Source: Taudactylus pleione
Taxonomy: Eukaryota > Chordata > Amphibia > Anura > Myobatrachidae
Direction: 5' to 3'
Length of the DNA stretch: 64,000 nt
Assembly (NCBI GenBank): GCA_031769625.1
Contig: JAUIMM010000126.1
Coordinates: 2,566,001-2,630,000, forward strand
This document shows positions 23,218 through 33,982 of the stretch, one piece after another; positions within the stretch are counted from its first letter, which is position 1, and every line of letters begins with the position of its first letter. A program made the position numbers and the translations under genes. The notes under the pieces are model-generated. The model searched no databases. It saw nothing but the letters and a program-made list of their open reading frames with translations, and had not been told where the DNA came from.

Positions 23218-24504
23218 ATGGCGACAGACCAGGGAAACAATGCCCAAGAGTCAGGCGGTAAGTTTTTCATGCATTTTGTATCAAAGATTAATTTGAAACA
23301 TAAGATTGGGCAAGTTGTGAATTTGTGAAATCTGAATATTTACACAAATAGGTGAGGAGGATGACATGGAAGAGGCTGCTGGGCCCAGTATTCCGGCCAA
23401 AGCTGCAAAAAAAAAAAGGCAGCCACATTTCACAAGAAAGGAGATGGAGGTTTTGATACAGAAGTGTGTGGACATCCTGCCACAGGCAGACAGGAATATG
23501 AGTCTAAGCCAGAAGGGGAGAATGTGGGAAGAGGTAGCCGTTGCTGTCAATAGGGTGGGTGATTATGCCCGTCTAGCCCGGGATGTCAAACGGCGGTAAG
23601 TAAACACTTGCCCACCCTAAAAACAAACACCTTTTTAAACAAAAGGATAATGGCTTCCATTTTTTCCCACAGATGGGGCGACTTCAAATATCGCCTAAAG
23701 CAAAAACTCGCAGACAGGGCTAGGCATGCAAGGGGGACAGGTGGGGGTCCCACCCCTGTGTCATTGGAGTTGACGGATTTAGAAGAGCTGGCACAGGGGT
23801 GTGTGCAGCCTGTGGAGGTGTTTGGCTTGTCCAACATGGATACGGACATGCCAGACTTTGCGGCTCCTCATGTTGTCCCAGGTAAATCTTTTGATGTCAC
23901 CAACTCTGAAATATTATTGTGCCACTATGTAGATTCTAATGTGAGTCTTTTCTCTTTTTTCCTAACAGAGACACAGGCGGATGAGTCTGCTCCAGAGGGG
24001 AGCCTTGGCCGACGAATTTCTGCTGGCTCGGCAGGGGAGGAACCAGTACATCCGGCTGAGGACCCTGCAGAAGCCAGTCCAGGGCAATCCCCCTCGCAGG
24101 CAGTGTCCCTCCTCACAGAACTCAATTTCAAATCGGATTTCCATACGGAGATTCTGCAGAGGATGGACGCCAGTCTGCTACGGGTGGCTGAGGCCCTGGA
24201 GCAAAATGCTGCGGCCAACGTGACCATTGGTCAGGCCCTGGCGGAAAATACCAGGGCCAACATCCGCATCGCCAATGCCCTGGAGCAGCTCGTTCGCCAG
24301 CACATGGTGGAGCCGACCTCCCTTCCTGCCGGAACATCAGGATCCTCCACCTCTGGCACAACATCAGCCAATCCTCCAAATGTGCCTAGCCCTGTGCCTA
24401 GTCCAGAGGCCACAACATCTGCCTCTGGACAGGCCAGCCCGATGACATCCCGGACCCGGTCTGGCGCCCTCCCTCCCCCATCCAAACGGGTGAAAAAACG
24501 GTGA
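23218..24504 (+). CDS. Harbinger accessory gene B: second Myb/SANT-like protein (342 aa, 4 exons)
   Basis: The exons are 23218-23257, 23352-23595, 23673-23881 and 23969-24504 (1029 nt). All introns are GT-AG (GTAAGT, GTAAGT, GTAAAT donors) and the frame is continuous. Residues 37-121 form a Myb/SANT domain of the Harbinger accessory type: PHFTRKEMEVLIQKCVDIL (helix 1), GRMWEEVAVAVNRVG (helix 2), DVKRRWGDFKYRLKQKL (helix 3, W96), then RHARGTGGGP. The last motif is shared with the relic at 1-476. Residues about 205-275 are helical and leucine-rich (ILQRMDASLLRVAEALEQN and a related repeat, NALEQLVRQH), probably a coiled coil. The basic tail PPSKRVKKR looks like a nuclear signal. This is the more usual Harbinger partner. 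It should bind the element ends and import the transposase, which is inference from the family. Confidence 0.88.
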
Positions 24505-25521
24505 CAGCAATGGCGACTTTTCCCACAATCCTTCTGTGCTTGGCTCATATTCCTTTCTGGTCAAAACTTCCCTCTCCTTTCTTGTGAAATGTTTTTAATT
24601 TTTTGTTGTATGTTTATGTCAACAGTTATGTTGGGCCAATTTGTTTGATTTGGGACTGATCTTTGCAAAAAAAAGATGTCCCCAAATTTTTTATAAATTT
24701 ATTTTTGGTTTGACCAATAAATTGACACCAAAAATCTGACATTGTATTGTGAAATTATTGTACAAATGGGTTACATTTAATCCTGGCCCCAAAGGCAAAA
24801 ACTTGCCAAAAAAAAAAAAAATTTTTTTTTTTAAAAATGGCTCTTTAAGGAACGTTTAAAAATTCATATAACGAGGCAAATTCAAGAGGCAAAAATAAAA
24901 TGGTGAGAAAATTAAAACATGATGACATTATTGTTACAATAGGCCCTAACCACCAAATTGAGGCCAAAATAAACCCCCAGCAAATGTACGCAAATTGATT
25001 GTGTCATCCTGACATTAGCAGCTCTGATTTCCACCTGCGTACGGTTTTGTGCTATCCCAAAAAACTGATTTCAAAACACATACCAAGCCGGTTTTCAATC
25101 CAACACTAATTGCTTTTCAGACCTCCCGCGATTAATCGCAACACCATCGTGGAGTCCCGGGACGGAGGAGAAGGCCATCGCCAATGTGGTCGAGTAATCC
25201 AGACCCTAAGCTGTGCGAGCATTTTGAAGGGAAAGAGGATCATCCAGTGACGTATGAGTCGGTCCGAACACATTTTACGCTCGCATCTGCTAATGTATGT
25301 ACGCCCCTAAAACGCCTCGCCACGCCTGCGTTTTTCCATCTCTACCCCTGTCAACACCCAAAAACGCCCTGTTCTGTCAATCACATTTGACATGTCACTT
25401 CCTGTATGCTATTTGACGAACGAGACCAAAAAAACTCGCAATCTGCCGTACGCACATGCGCAGTGTTACACCGACGCATGCGCGGTTATTCAACATCGGA
25501 ACGCAACGAGCGTACTGCTGT
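24505..25521. other. 3' region of the Harbinger element
   Basis: It contains the poly-A signal of gene B (AATAAA at 24716), poly-A and poly-T tracts near 24810, and a CpG-richer right subterminal region. CGTACG occurs at 25038 and 25447, and GCGTAC-like variants near 25299 and 25510. The short open frame at 25184-25390 is not supported. Confidence 0.6.
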
Positions 25522-25546
25522 TTGCGAGTGGCTCTGAATGAGGGCC
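25522..25546. repeat. Harbinger right terminal inverted repeat
   Basis: Ends GCTCTGAATGAGGGCC followed by AGT, matching the left end in inverted form over 25 bases with two differences. Confidence 0.9.
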
Positions 25547-25579
25547 AGTGTCTTATATCGGGGAAACACAATAAGAGGC

Positions 25580-25992
25580 CTATCCATTAGCAGATGTATT
25601 TCTGAGCGATGAAAGACAAAAGATATCCCTTGAAAATTCCGGTGGCTGTGCTGAACGATATCTGTCATGTACATGACAGATTTTGGCAAACGATGACCGA
25701 TGAACGATATCGCATGACATCATTCAGGGAGTGGATTTTTTTCTCTGCAGCGCTCTGTAGCTGCTGCTAATATCTTTCATCGTTCGTCGTTTACCGCATA
25801 TAAACTGAACGATATTGCTAATATCGTACAGCTATATGCGATAATTGACCAACATGTTGGAGAGATGATAGATGTCATTTATCGGCCATGGGAGTGCGCA
25901 TATATCATCGTTCAGGACCTATCCATTAGCAGATATAATGAATGATTGAACGATATATCGTTCAATCGTTCATTTTATCTGCTAATGGATAG
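25580..25992. mobile_element. MITE with CTATCCATTAGCAGAT ends and a perfect terminal hairpin
   Basis: CTATCCATTAGCAGAT at 25580 is repeated directly at 25919 and inverted at 25977-25992. The segment 25919-25992 folds on itself almost perfectly through a GAACGATATATCGTTC centre. Further short palindromes (CTGTCATGTACATGACAG near 25662, CGATATTGCTAATATCG near 25810) lie inside. No coding capacity. Confidence 0.75.
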
Positions 25993-26539
25993 TTACAATT
26001 ATCGTAATTATTATCATTGCAATAACGTTTTCTATTTTTTTTGTTCACCTTTTTTATCCGTCAGCCTTGCATTTCTCATTCCCTTTATTTCACATTCCAA
26101 TTTTAAACACATTTTCAGATTGTTCTAAATATAATTCGTATGTGTAACCTTCATATTTCCATAGGAAATATACCACGCCATTTAGGGTGCAAATATGTGA
26201 ATGAACCCTTAATGTAATGGAATATAGGTAATCTAAATACTTTGAAATGGTTTTGAATGAGATATGTATTTTTTTTTAAATAATTTTTGTTTCTATTTGT
26301 ATCCTTTATATATAAAGCACCAACATACTGCATTTACATTTTCTTATAATTAATCAGGAAAAACTGTCCAAAAATAAGAAACATTTCCATTTTCACATGA
26401 AGCAAGTACCAGACCATTTTAAACATCCAGGAAATTACTATATATAAAGAACTAGACCCAATGTATTGTAAGGTTACATTGAGAATTTGCAACTTCTATT
26501 TTTTGCTGGGTTTTTTTGCTCAGCTGATGCTAGAACCGG
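25993..26539. other. AT-rich unique DNA
   Basis: No feature recognised. Confidence 0.4.
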
Positions 26540-27005
26540 GATGAAGTCATGTACACATTCCCAACAGCAGAATGCCGGCTAGGGATTTATGATAGGTGTC
26601 AAAATACCGACACCTATCATAATCCCAATGCCGGAATCCAGGACGACGTGTGCCCAAACAAGGTAAGTCCGGGGCGCCCGTCCTGTGAGCCGCAAGGGGG
26701 GAGGGTTAGGATTAAGACAGTTAGCAGGGTTAGCATTATGGTGGGGTGGTTAGGGTTAGGCACCCGCAGGGAGAGGTCGGGGTTAGGCACCGCCCCGAGA
26801 GGGTTAGGTTTAGGGAGCAGTAAGGGGGGGGTTAGGGTTAGGCACTCCCTGGGAGAGGTTAGGTTTAGGCACTAGGGGGGAGGTTAGGGTTAGGCACCAC
26901 TAAGGGAGGGTTATGGTTGGGGGGGACACGGGAGGTTAGCATACTTACCTGCCTCTGTCTGTATTTTCATCCTGTCGGGCAGCCGCTGGCATTTCAATCC
27001 CATTC
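26540..27005. mobile_element. MITE with telomere-like (GGGTTAGGGTTAGGCAC) core, copy 1
   Basis: Both flanks carry GGATT/CCGG-type pieces (GAATGCCGGCTAGGG, AATCCCAATGCCGGAATCC, and a hairpin ATGATAGGTGTC...GACACCTATCAT near 26590-26622). The centre (26699-26935) consists of irregular units with GGTTAGGGTTAGGCAC and G-rich spacers. The same arrangement in the opposite orientation occurs at 44225-44690. The exact ends are not defined. Confidence 0.6.
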
Positions 27006-30000
27006 CACTAGAACCAAGTGGGCTGAAGGACCTTTGACATCACAACCATGTGACCCGTGATGGCAGGGGCAAGGCCAGTGGGCTAGCAGTGTTACTATCC
27101 TTGTGGACATCTATTGGGAATAATAACCTGTCTGAACCATGGAATGGTGAGCAAAAGTGGACTTTAAGGATTGGATTGTGGTAAACTTGCACCTCTACAA
27201 AACGACCTGTTTCACTGTAAAAATATCCACCACAACTTAGGTAATGTATAAATAACACAAACGAATGTAGGTTCTCTTAAAAAGGCAGTTTTAATTATTT
27301 AAAAGCTGCATTTGTAATTACTATTGCTACCTTAGGAAGGTATAGGGTGCCCATTATAGTGTACACTGGCTATTTTGGAGTAAAACTACTCCAACGGGGG
27401 AACTTTTTAAAAAAATTCAGACTTACTTGTGGCTGCTTGGTTCTTTTTATATACTTCTTACAGAGGTGCCTCCTTTCAAGTTTTAATTTTGAGGTCAACC
27501 TTGTGTTGTTATGTACCAAATTAGAAGTTGATGTCAAAGTCAATTTGTGTTAACTAATATACACAATCTAAATTATAACTAGAAATTGAGCTTAGAATAT
27601 TTATTTGTGTTCTGAACATACTTTGTTTCAGCTGGAATATAGGTGAAATATTGTAGGGCTTCCATAAATGAAAAATATAAAAAGTGATCAAAAATTGATA
27701 CTCTTAGTTCACAATACAATACAATAAAATACAATAAATCATTGCAAATTTTTTGATTTAGCATATTATGTTTTGTTGTTGAGATGCAAATAGATTTAGG
27801 AGAATATCCTAAAGAACCTATGTAGAGAATGCAGGAGGAACAAGTGAAATCCAACCAATGTTAGGAGTTTTATATTAAAAAATGAAGTGGCAAGGATTAT
27901 GATTTTCTTTTGTTTAAATACATTTGTTATATCTGTTATTGTAATTGGAGAAATTGTTCATTTACTTTCTTTTTTTTTGTAAACTTATTTTTATTAGTCA
28001 GGAAGGAACAAGCAAAGACAGCACATAAATCATACAATGTGATTCATTCATTTTCATAATTGGTTTAGGATATAGTATTTGGGGTGTATTTTAGATTTAA
28101 TATGCCTAAAAGTACTTGATGTTTGAGCAGTTGAGTGATTACTTGCTACTGCTCATGCGCGAAAAGTTCTGAAAAACCCCTATGGCGCATGCATTCACCT
28201 GAGTGTACACAGAGAGAGACGCGCTGTTGTGTATGGAATTGCTGAGATTAGAACTGGCAGCACAAGAAAATTGGAGTTCCTGTGAGATGGGCTGAAGTGA
28301 ATGCCAAACAAGGCTGTCTCGTGAGTGTGTTATGGGAGTGTCATGGGCATGTCAGAGAATGTTGCAGTGTTCCCAAATGCAGAGCTGGAGTCGAAGAGAC
28401 CATTCTTCCAGCAATTTCACAGAGCAACGTTCCTGGATACAAGATAAGAATCTTCATGCTAACATTTTTTAAAAGAAAATTATTCTGATAATGCTATCAA
28501 ACTGTCTTGTTGGGTCATGAGGTTCCTCCTCAAGATGAAGGGGGGGAAGTAATATTAGGCAATGAAACTACAGGCTTAGCTGTTGAATAGCTGGGTTTGG
28601 TAAACTGGTGCTCTCGTACTGCCAGCCATTATTGAGTGATGTCTTCTTTATACTTTAATGTTTCTCCAAAATGTTTTTGGTGCTTTTTTTTCTGCTAAAC
28701 TGTTGCTGACATTGGCTTTGCCTTGGTATTGTTTTTGGATTCTGACTTGGAGATGCATTGACCTATGCCAAGTCTGGCCTAAAATTTATTAGGTGTCACC
28801 GTGTATTTACATCCTTTTTGTCCCAGTGGTTTCCAAAGTCTGGAACCCTGTTTGCCTTGGATATAAAAACCCACAGACTCATGCATAATACGTTGTAGGA
28901 TAAATATAGTACCAGTACTGTAAGTACAAGAAAGAGTGCTGCTCTAGCCTTTTCACTGGTTATTACTACTAGGGGTGTGTGCAGGTGTAATACATATGTA
29001 CACACATTTAGTCCAACAGAACAATATCAATGGAAAATGTTATGTACATGGTTCAATGTAATTCATTTGTTTCATGCTACTGTAGACTCATTCAGTTATG
29101 TCTGAAAAGAAAACAAAAAGGTTAATGCATGTTGTTAGAACATAAAAGTCAGTGGTATTATAAGCCGTGCACCTTATAGGTTCCCAAATTTTTATTTGAA
29201 GTGTGCACATATTCAAGGTTTCATTATTTTGTTACATTGGAATAAAGTGAGACAGTTTGAACAGTCCCTTCTGTAAAAGCTTGCCAGAGCAATGTTTTAA
29301 TGGTTTAAGAGCTGTGGGCTGACGGAGCAAATGAAAGATTTTCCAACAACCTGTCCTAGAAAGGAGAGTTGATGAAGCAAAAACTAAATGAAGAAATAAA
29401 AAATAAAAGGCAGAATTTGGATTGCTGGTCCTTCTCACTGACAGACAAATGAGGGGCGCTGATTCAACGTAAGTATAGTGGGAATAATTAAAACAGTAGA
29501 ATGACAGATTTAGTGTAATTCTATAATTGTATGCTGTCCTGGCTGTAACATTTATTGGACTCTAGGGCTTGTATAAAAATTACTTTCTGTTCTGTTTAGT
29601 AGGATAAAATGTCTACTTTTTATAATGTCTACTTTTTAGAACTTACGGGAATACTACATTTTACAGCAAATCATGTTTCGCCACTGAAGAATGAAGAGCA
29701 ATGGCTTGGCCTTGGTGTTCACTGATACTTACTGTAAGTTGCAAAATAATTGTGTTACCATTTTTCAAGGTATTATACATCAACACCAACATTGTTGTTA
29801 ATAGGTGGTTCATACACCAGTTAAACTCACCATTATTGTAGAAATCTATTGCTTTATAGACATTTACTGTTATAGGTGTTTAATATAATATATAGTGTAT
29901 TTTCTCTGTTTTGAATTCAGATATTCTTTTTTGTGGTGTTAGTATTCATTAATGACAAAACATAATATACTATGTTTCTAATAAAGAACAAAATGACTGA

Positions 30001-30399
30001 AGAGTGATAAAACCCATTTTATATGTAATAATGAATGCTATGAATGGTATAATTGGAACAATCTTTATTTATGTCTGTCTGCCCTTGGGATTCCCAACCA
30101 TACCATATATACTGTTGTTTACTGCAAAATTCCTTATGTACTTACTACAACACTATCAGGTTGCTACTTACATGAGTCACTTTCAATGGGAATTTTGAAA
30201 AATTACTGTCTGAAAATCACATAACTTTTTCCCACTACTGTATGTTGTTTAGTCAATGCTCATTCTTGTCAACATCATCAACATTTTTTTGAAAAGCTGA
30301 CTGCAGGCGCATTACATTGTCTTCAAATGTATTCCACTTAATTTACTTTATTGCAAATCAATAATCTTTCTTTGCTTAGCTATCAGTAAATACCATCAA
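27006..30399. other. AT-rich unique DNA, about 3.4 kb
   Basis: No recognisable gene or repeat ends were found. A CpG-bearing 250-bp patch near 28150-28400 (TGCTCATGCGCGAAAAG, GGCGCATGCATTC) may be an old repeat fragment. A T-rich tract at 27968 could be a reversed tail. All open frames here are short and unsupported. Confidence 0.4.
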
Positions 30400-30720
30400 T
30401 CCCACAAATGAAAAAAAGGGCACTCCCCAAATCAGCTGACGTGCTTCTCTTATTTTATAAATCCAATCCAATATACAAATACAAATATACAATATATAAA
30501 TCCAATCCAATATACAAAATTAACATTTGGGTTCCTAAGAACCTTCCTCAAAACATCACTGTGACAGCATAAAGGCAATAGTTCAATCCTAGCTTGGAGA
30601 TTTTGGACTTTGTGCTGTCAAAGTGATGTTTTGAGGAAGGTTCTTGGGGACTGAAATGTCAGATACAGCCTATGATATATAGCTTGTGAATGCCTGGTTA
30701 AAGTGGTATGTTTGTTGTTC
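30400..30720 (+). mobile_element. Penelope-like element tail with inverted arms
   Basis: The arms 30533-30569 and 30613-30649 are inverted copies (TCCTAAGAACCTTCCTC against GAGGAAGGTTCTTGGG, then AAAACATCACT against AGTGATGTTTT). The right arm runs into TTTTGAGGAAGG, a short loop, and GACTGAAATGTCAGA. The same pattern (TTGA..AAGG, loop, GAAA(T/C)GT) ends the two Penelope-like tails at 53051-53430. Only the tail is present. Confidence 0.6.
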
Positions 30721-31122
30721 AACTACTGTAATGTTGGATGTCTTGTGTCTTGTTTCTTTGATTCAGTCCTAAAGCATATACGCAGCAGTGAGGCATGAGC
30801 TCTGGGTGACTGTAATGGTAGGTAAAAAGGTTATTTTGAGAGATAAGAGCTATAAATATTAGCATAAACTTGTGTAAAGAAAATATATAGCTTTTGAGAT
30901 GGGCAGAATTGTCTTTGGGATATTGTGGTAACAAGCAGTTGCACTTGCAGGTTCTTTCCATATAGCTTTAATTTGGGTTTTAGTCCCAAATAAATCACAC
31001 AACTTGTTTATTATATATTTATCATGAATCCTCTGATGTTTACAAAGAGTTGCATTGCTATTGAAGCATTGTAGTAATGATGGTAAATAGGACAAGCAGC
31101 ACACAAAAGTTACCACCGTTAG

Positions 31123-31278
31123 TGACCACAGATGGAAGCAGGTATAGCAGGGGTGGCCAGAGTTTTTGGCTCAGTGATCTACTGTAAAGACCAAAATCTT
31201 GACCACAGATGGAAGCGGGTATGGCAGGGGTGGCCAGAGTTTTTGGCTCAGTGATCTACTGTAAAGACCAAAATCTTT
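31123..31278. repeat. Tandem duplication of a 78-bp hAT end
   Basis: Two adjacent copies (31123-31200 and 31201-31278) are almost identical. Each contains CAGGGGTGGCCAGAG and GATCTACTG, typical of a hAT terminus. Confidence 0.9.
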
Positions 31279-32860
31279 TGCAATCTAGTATAATATGTAA
31301 AGTGAGATTTCTTGCCAACTAGGCAATGAAATGTAAAATAGCATCAAATATTTGCATTTTGCTATAACTAAAATATGGTTCTCAGAAACTTTTGCTTTCA
31401 GAGGAATATCACACTGCAGCTTTAATATTTCGTCCACTAAATGTTTCAGATCATATGGAACATGAAGGACATAGTAGAGGAAATATCTTCAATGTCTGCA
31501 TCAGCAAATGGAAATTACATGAAAACTAAGATTGTCTCAAGATGCTTATTATCTTCAAAATTGCCTCTAGTTCTTGCCAAAGATTTTGTATTTGCAGCAG
31601 CTGTCACAATATTTTTCTACAACTTTTACAACATTGGGAAACTTCTTAAAAATTAACTTTCCGGGGTGCTATTTTAGAAACTGCAATATTGATTTTTTAA
31701 AAGCAGTTAAGGCACTGACTAAATGGAAAATATAATTTTTACTTTGCCTGAAGTTCAAGGTTGAATGCATTACATTGAGCTATTAAATCTGCCAAAAAAG
31801 CAAATTTTTGCAACCATCATGCAGCAGACATGTTTTTTCTCCAAGTGATGTAAAAAAAACTTTGGGCATAAGACAATTGAATCTTTCTAAATCTTTCTAA
31901 AAACTGCCCCAGACTAAGCTACGAGACATCATTATTCAAGAGCATGTCTTCAGAGAAATCTCATTTTCGTCCAATTGAGTATGGAAAGGTCATCTTTGTT
32001 AACCCCTTCCATGAGCTGAGATAACTATCTTGGAAGTAATGTCCATAACATATGTCATATTTAAACCTTAATCATACAGTTATTCTGATGTATAACACAA
32101 TACATTGTTGCAAAATCTGGAAACTTTTTTTGGCACAGTGCAAGAAATCCATTATTCTTACCAACCATGGCTGGGGGCTCATTGGTAGCGATGCACAAAA
32201 ATTTCCAGAGAGGAAGACGTGTTTCCTTAAAAATAAAACTAACAAATTGTTAGTAAATGTCATCAACTCTAGTTTTTCCATTCATTTAGATAATAGTTAA
32301 AATCTCCTCCCTGTAGCTCATATCAGGGAATATGAACAAGGGAATTCTTATAAACATGCTTAATTGACGAGATTTCCCTATATCAGTGGATTATTTGAAT
32401 TGCAAGGTAACATAACAATAGTTCATAATATCTATTTTCACTTTGTCCTGAAGGTCATCACCCAATGCTTCCACTTGTCTCTTTATAGTGTGGTGCTAAA
32501 GAAAAATGTCTTTAATTACAGGATTTCAAATGTATTCTTGAATTTTTCAAGTAAAACATTTCCTGCAGCATTTAGTATTTCTCCATCCTGAAAAGGTTTC
32601 TAATGCTCAACTAAAGTATTTGTAAAATTGTACTATACTTCAGCTGCTGCTTGGGATTGCAAAGCAGGTTTAACAAATTAGCTGTTATGCTCCTAACTGA
32701 GTTTTCAAGGATTTCACTTTAATCTTCCTTATTTTCATATTTTTTTGTGTAAACTTGAAAAATGTCTCTAAATCTCTAAATTCGCTTTCTTGGGCAAAGC
32801 AATACCAGCAAGACATATCAAACAAATACATTTGTTTTTCCACATTGTTAAAAATAAATC
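31279..32860 (-). pseudogene. hAT transposase relic (ZBED/Charlie-like)
   Basis: Read on the minus strand with frame changes, the text at about 32240-32060 gives PPAMVGKNNGFLALCQKKF, then MYCVIHQNN. This matches the hAT catalytic region in which DGAPAMxGKxxGLVALxKK is followed by xHCxxHRxxL. Further on, about 31770-31600, NLELQAKVKIIFHLVSAL matches the LQGKxKLIHDLVSxVKxF block. Stops and frameshifts are frequent, so it is long dead. The 3' end (minus strand) is the CAGGGGTGGCC repeat at 31123-31278. The 5' end was not found. Confidence 0.65.
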
Positions 32861-32959
32861 ATGTTTCTATTCATCATTAAAATGGTAGGTTTACAGTATT
32901 TTTCAGTAAGGGTACTAATCATAAAACCAAAATGTATAAAACAATTTATATATTTTTAT

Positions 32960-33141
32960 TAGAGATGTGCGGGTTCGGATTTACTCGGTTCTTATCGCCA
33001 CTTTACCGCAAGTTCGGATTAGTTCGGATTTATTTTATTGGCTATCCAAAACACGTGTTAGCCGATAGCCAATAAAATGCCGTTTTGAGATCCGAGTAAA
33101 TCCTAGTAAAACTGAGTAAAATTCGAACCCGCTCATCTCTA
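32960..33141. mobile_element. Complete 182-bp hAT MITE, perfect 8-bp TSD
   Basis: It begins TAGAGATGTGCGGGTTCGG and ends CGAACCCGCTCATCTCTA, inverted ends of about 18 bases. It is flanked on both sides by ATTTTTAT (32952-32959, 33142-33149). The centre is a palindrome around TTATTGGCTATCC...GATAGCCAATAAAA. Confidence 0.93.
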
Positions 33142-33289
33142 ATTTTTATATAAAGATAATATGTGCACTCTTGTTGCTACTCAGTAAATATAAATTGTTA
33201 CATTATGGATGCTATTTTAAATGGTAATTGATAGCAGGAATGATTCCAAGGTCTGCACATAATATGAAAGAGAGAGATACATGCCGCTA

Positions 33290-33850
33290 AAGCCTCCCAC
33301 TTGCCACAAAATACTGCCACAAGCACTCAGATCCAACATGTACTTTAAAACCCCTTACAATCAATAATTTCCATTGGACATCTCCAAATGCATCTTACAT
33401 ACCATTAGACATGCCCACATGTCTATTACATGTCAATTAAAGCCCCCACATGCCATCAGACTTTCCCATGTGGCCAGTGAATGCCAACAGACATCCCCAC
33501 ATGCCACTTACATGCGCTTAGACGACTGCACAAGCTATCAGTTTTCCCTACATTCCATCAAACCTCTCTACATGCCACTTATATGTACATCAGAATGTCT
33601 ACATGTCATCAGACAGCCAAAATGCCATCAGAAACCATCCATATGCCATAAGACACCCCACATACAATAGGTAACAATCCCACATACCTTTATACCTCCC
33701 CACATGCCCCATGCAAGCCCATCAGATCCCCGTCATGATATTATACCCCCATAAAAACCATCAGAGCCCCTTACTTCCCATCTGACGCCTCCACATGTCA
33801 TCACACCTCCTACTTGTCCATCAGATCCCACTTTATAGTACATAGTTCCT
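33290..33850. repeat. Irregular CACATGCCATCAGAC minisatellite
   Basis: Phrases like CCACATGCCA and CATCAGACCCC recur every 18-35 bases through this stretch, with much drift. This explains the 98-codon open frame at 33374-33670. Confidence 0.65.
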
Positions 33851-33982
33851 TCTGCCTTTGTCACCATGGCATCAACAAACAATGACAGAGTTAAGTAAAA
33901 CTATTTCATCTCTTGAACCCTTGCATAGCTTGAAAAGCAGGTATTGCAGTAATTAATCTGTGATGCCATTACACTTTTAGCA

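Larger units (their letters stand above)
18212..25546. mobile_element. Apparently intact autonomous PIF/Harbinger transposon with three genes
   Basis: The ends are 25-bp inverted repeats: GGCCCTGATTCAGA then CCCACTCGCAA on the left, and GGCCCTCATTCAGA then GCCACTCGCAA (reverse complement) on the right. They differ at two positions. A 3-bp target duplication AGT (18209-18211, 25547-25549) is exact. Removing 7,335 bp plus one AGT restores the inverted end of the surrounding element. Inside are a plus-strand SANT gene (18886-20238), a minus-strand DDE transposase gene (22254-21067) and a second plus-strand SANT gene (23218-24504). All have usable GT-AG introns and no disrupting lesion that I can see. 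Poly-A signals follow each gene (20272, 20717-20712 minus, 24716). Confidence 0.93.
17701..25571. mobile_element. CCCCGATAATAAG-type DNA transposon relic, split by the Harbinger element
   Basis: The left end reads CCGTGTTTCCCCGATAATAA. The right end at 25550-25571 is its inverted match (CTTATATCGGGGAAACACAA). TA flanks both sides (17699-17700 and 25572-25573), which would fit a mariner-type target but could be chance. Internal repeats of AATAAGCCCTAC occur at 17753, 17772 and 18146-18170. The 18212-25546 insertion lies about 25 bases from the right end, so the original element was only about 540 bp. It contains a GC-rich island (17828-17990) with an Arg-rich frame of unknown meaning. The superfamily is not certain. 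Confidence 0.6.

Noticed and set aside
23925..24548. Antisense open frames of 100 and 105 codons
   Set aside because: They are shadows of exon 4 of accessory gene B and lack any motif.
26699..26935. True telomere
   Set aside because: The TTAGGG-like units are irregular, embedded in a MITE-like element, and occur in the other orientation at 44283-44560.
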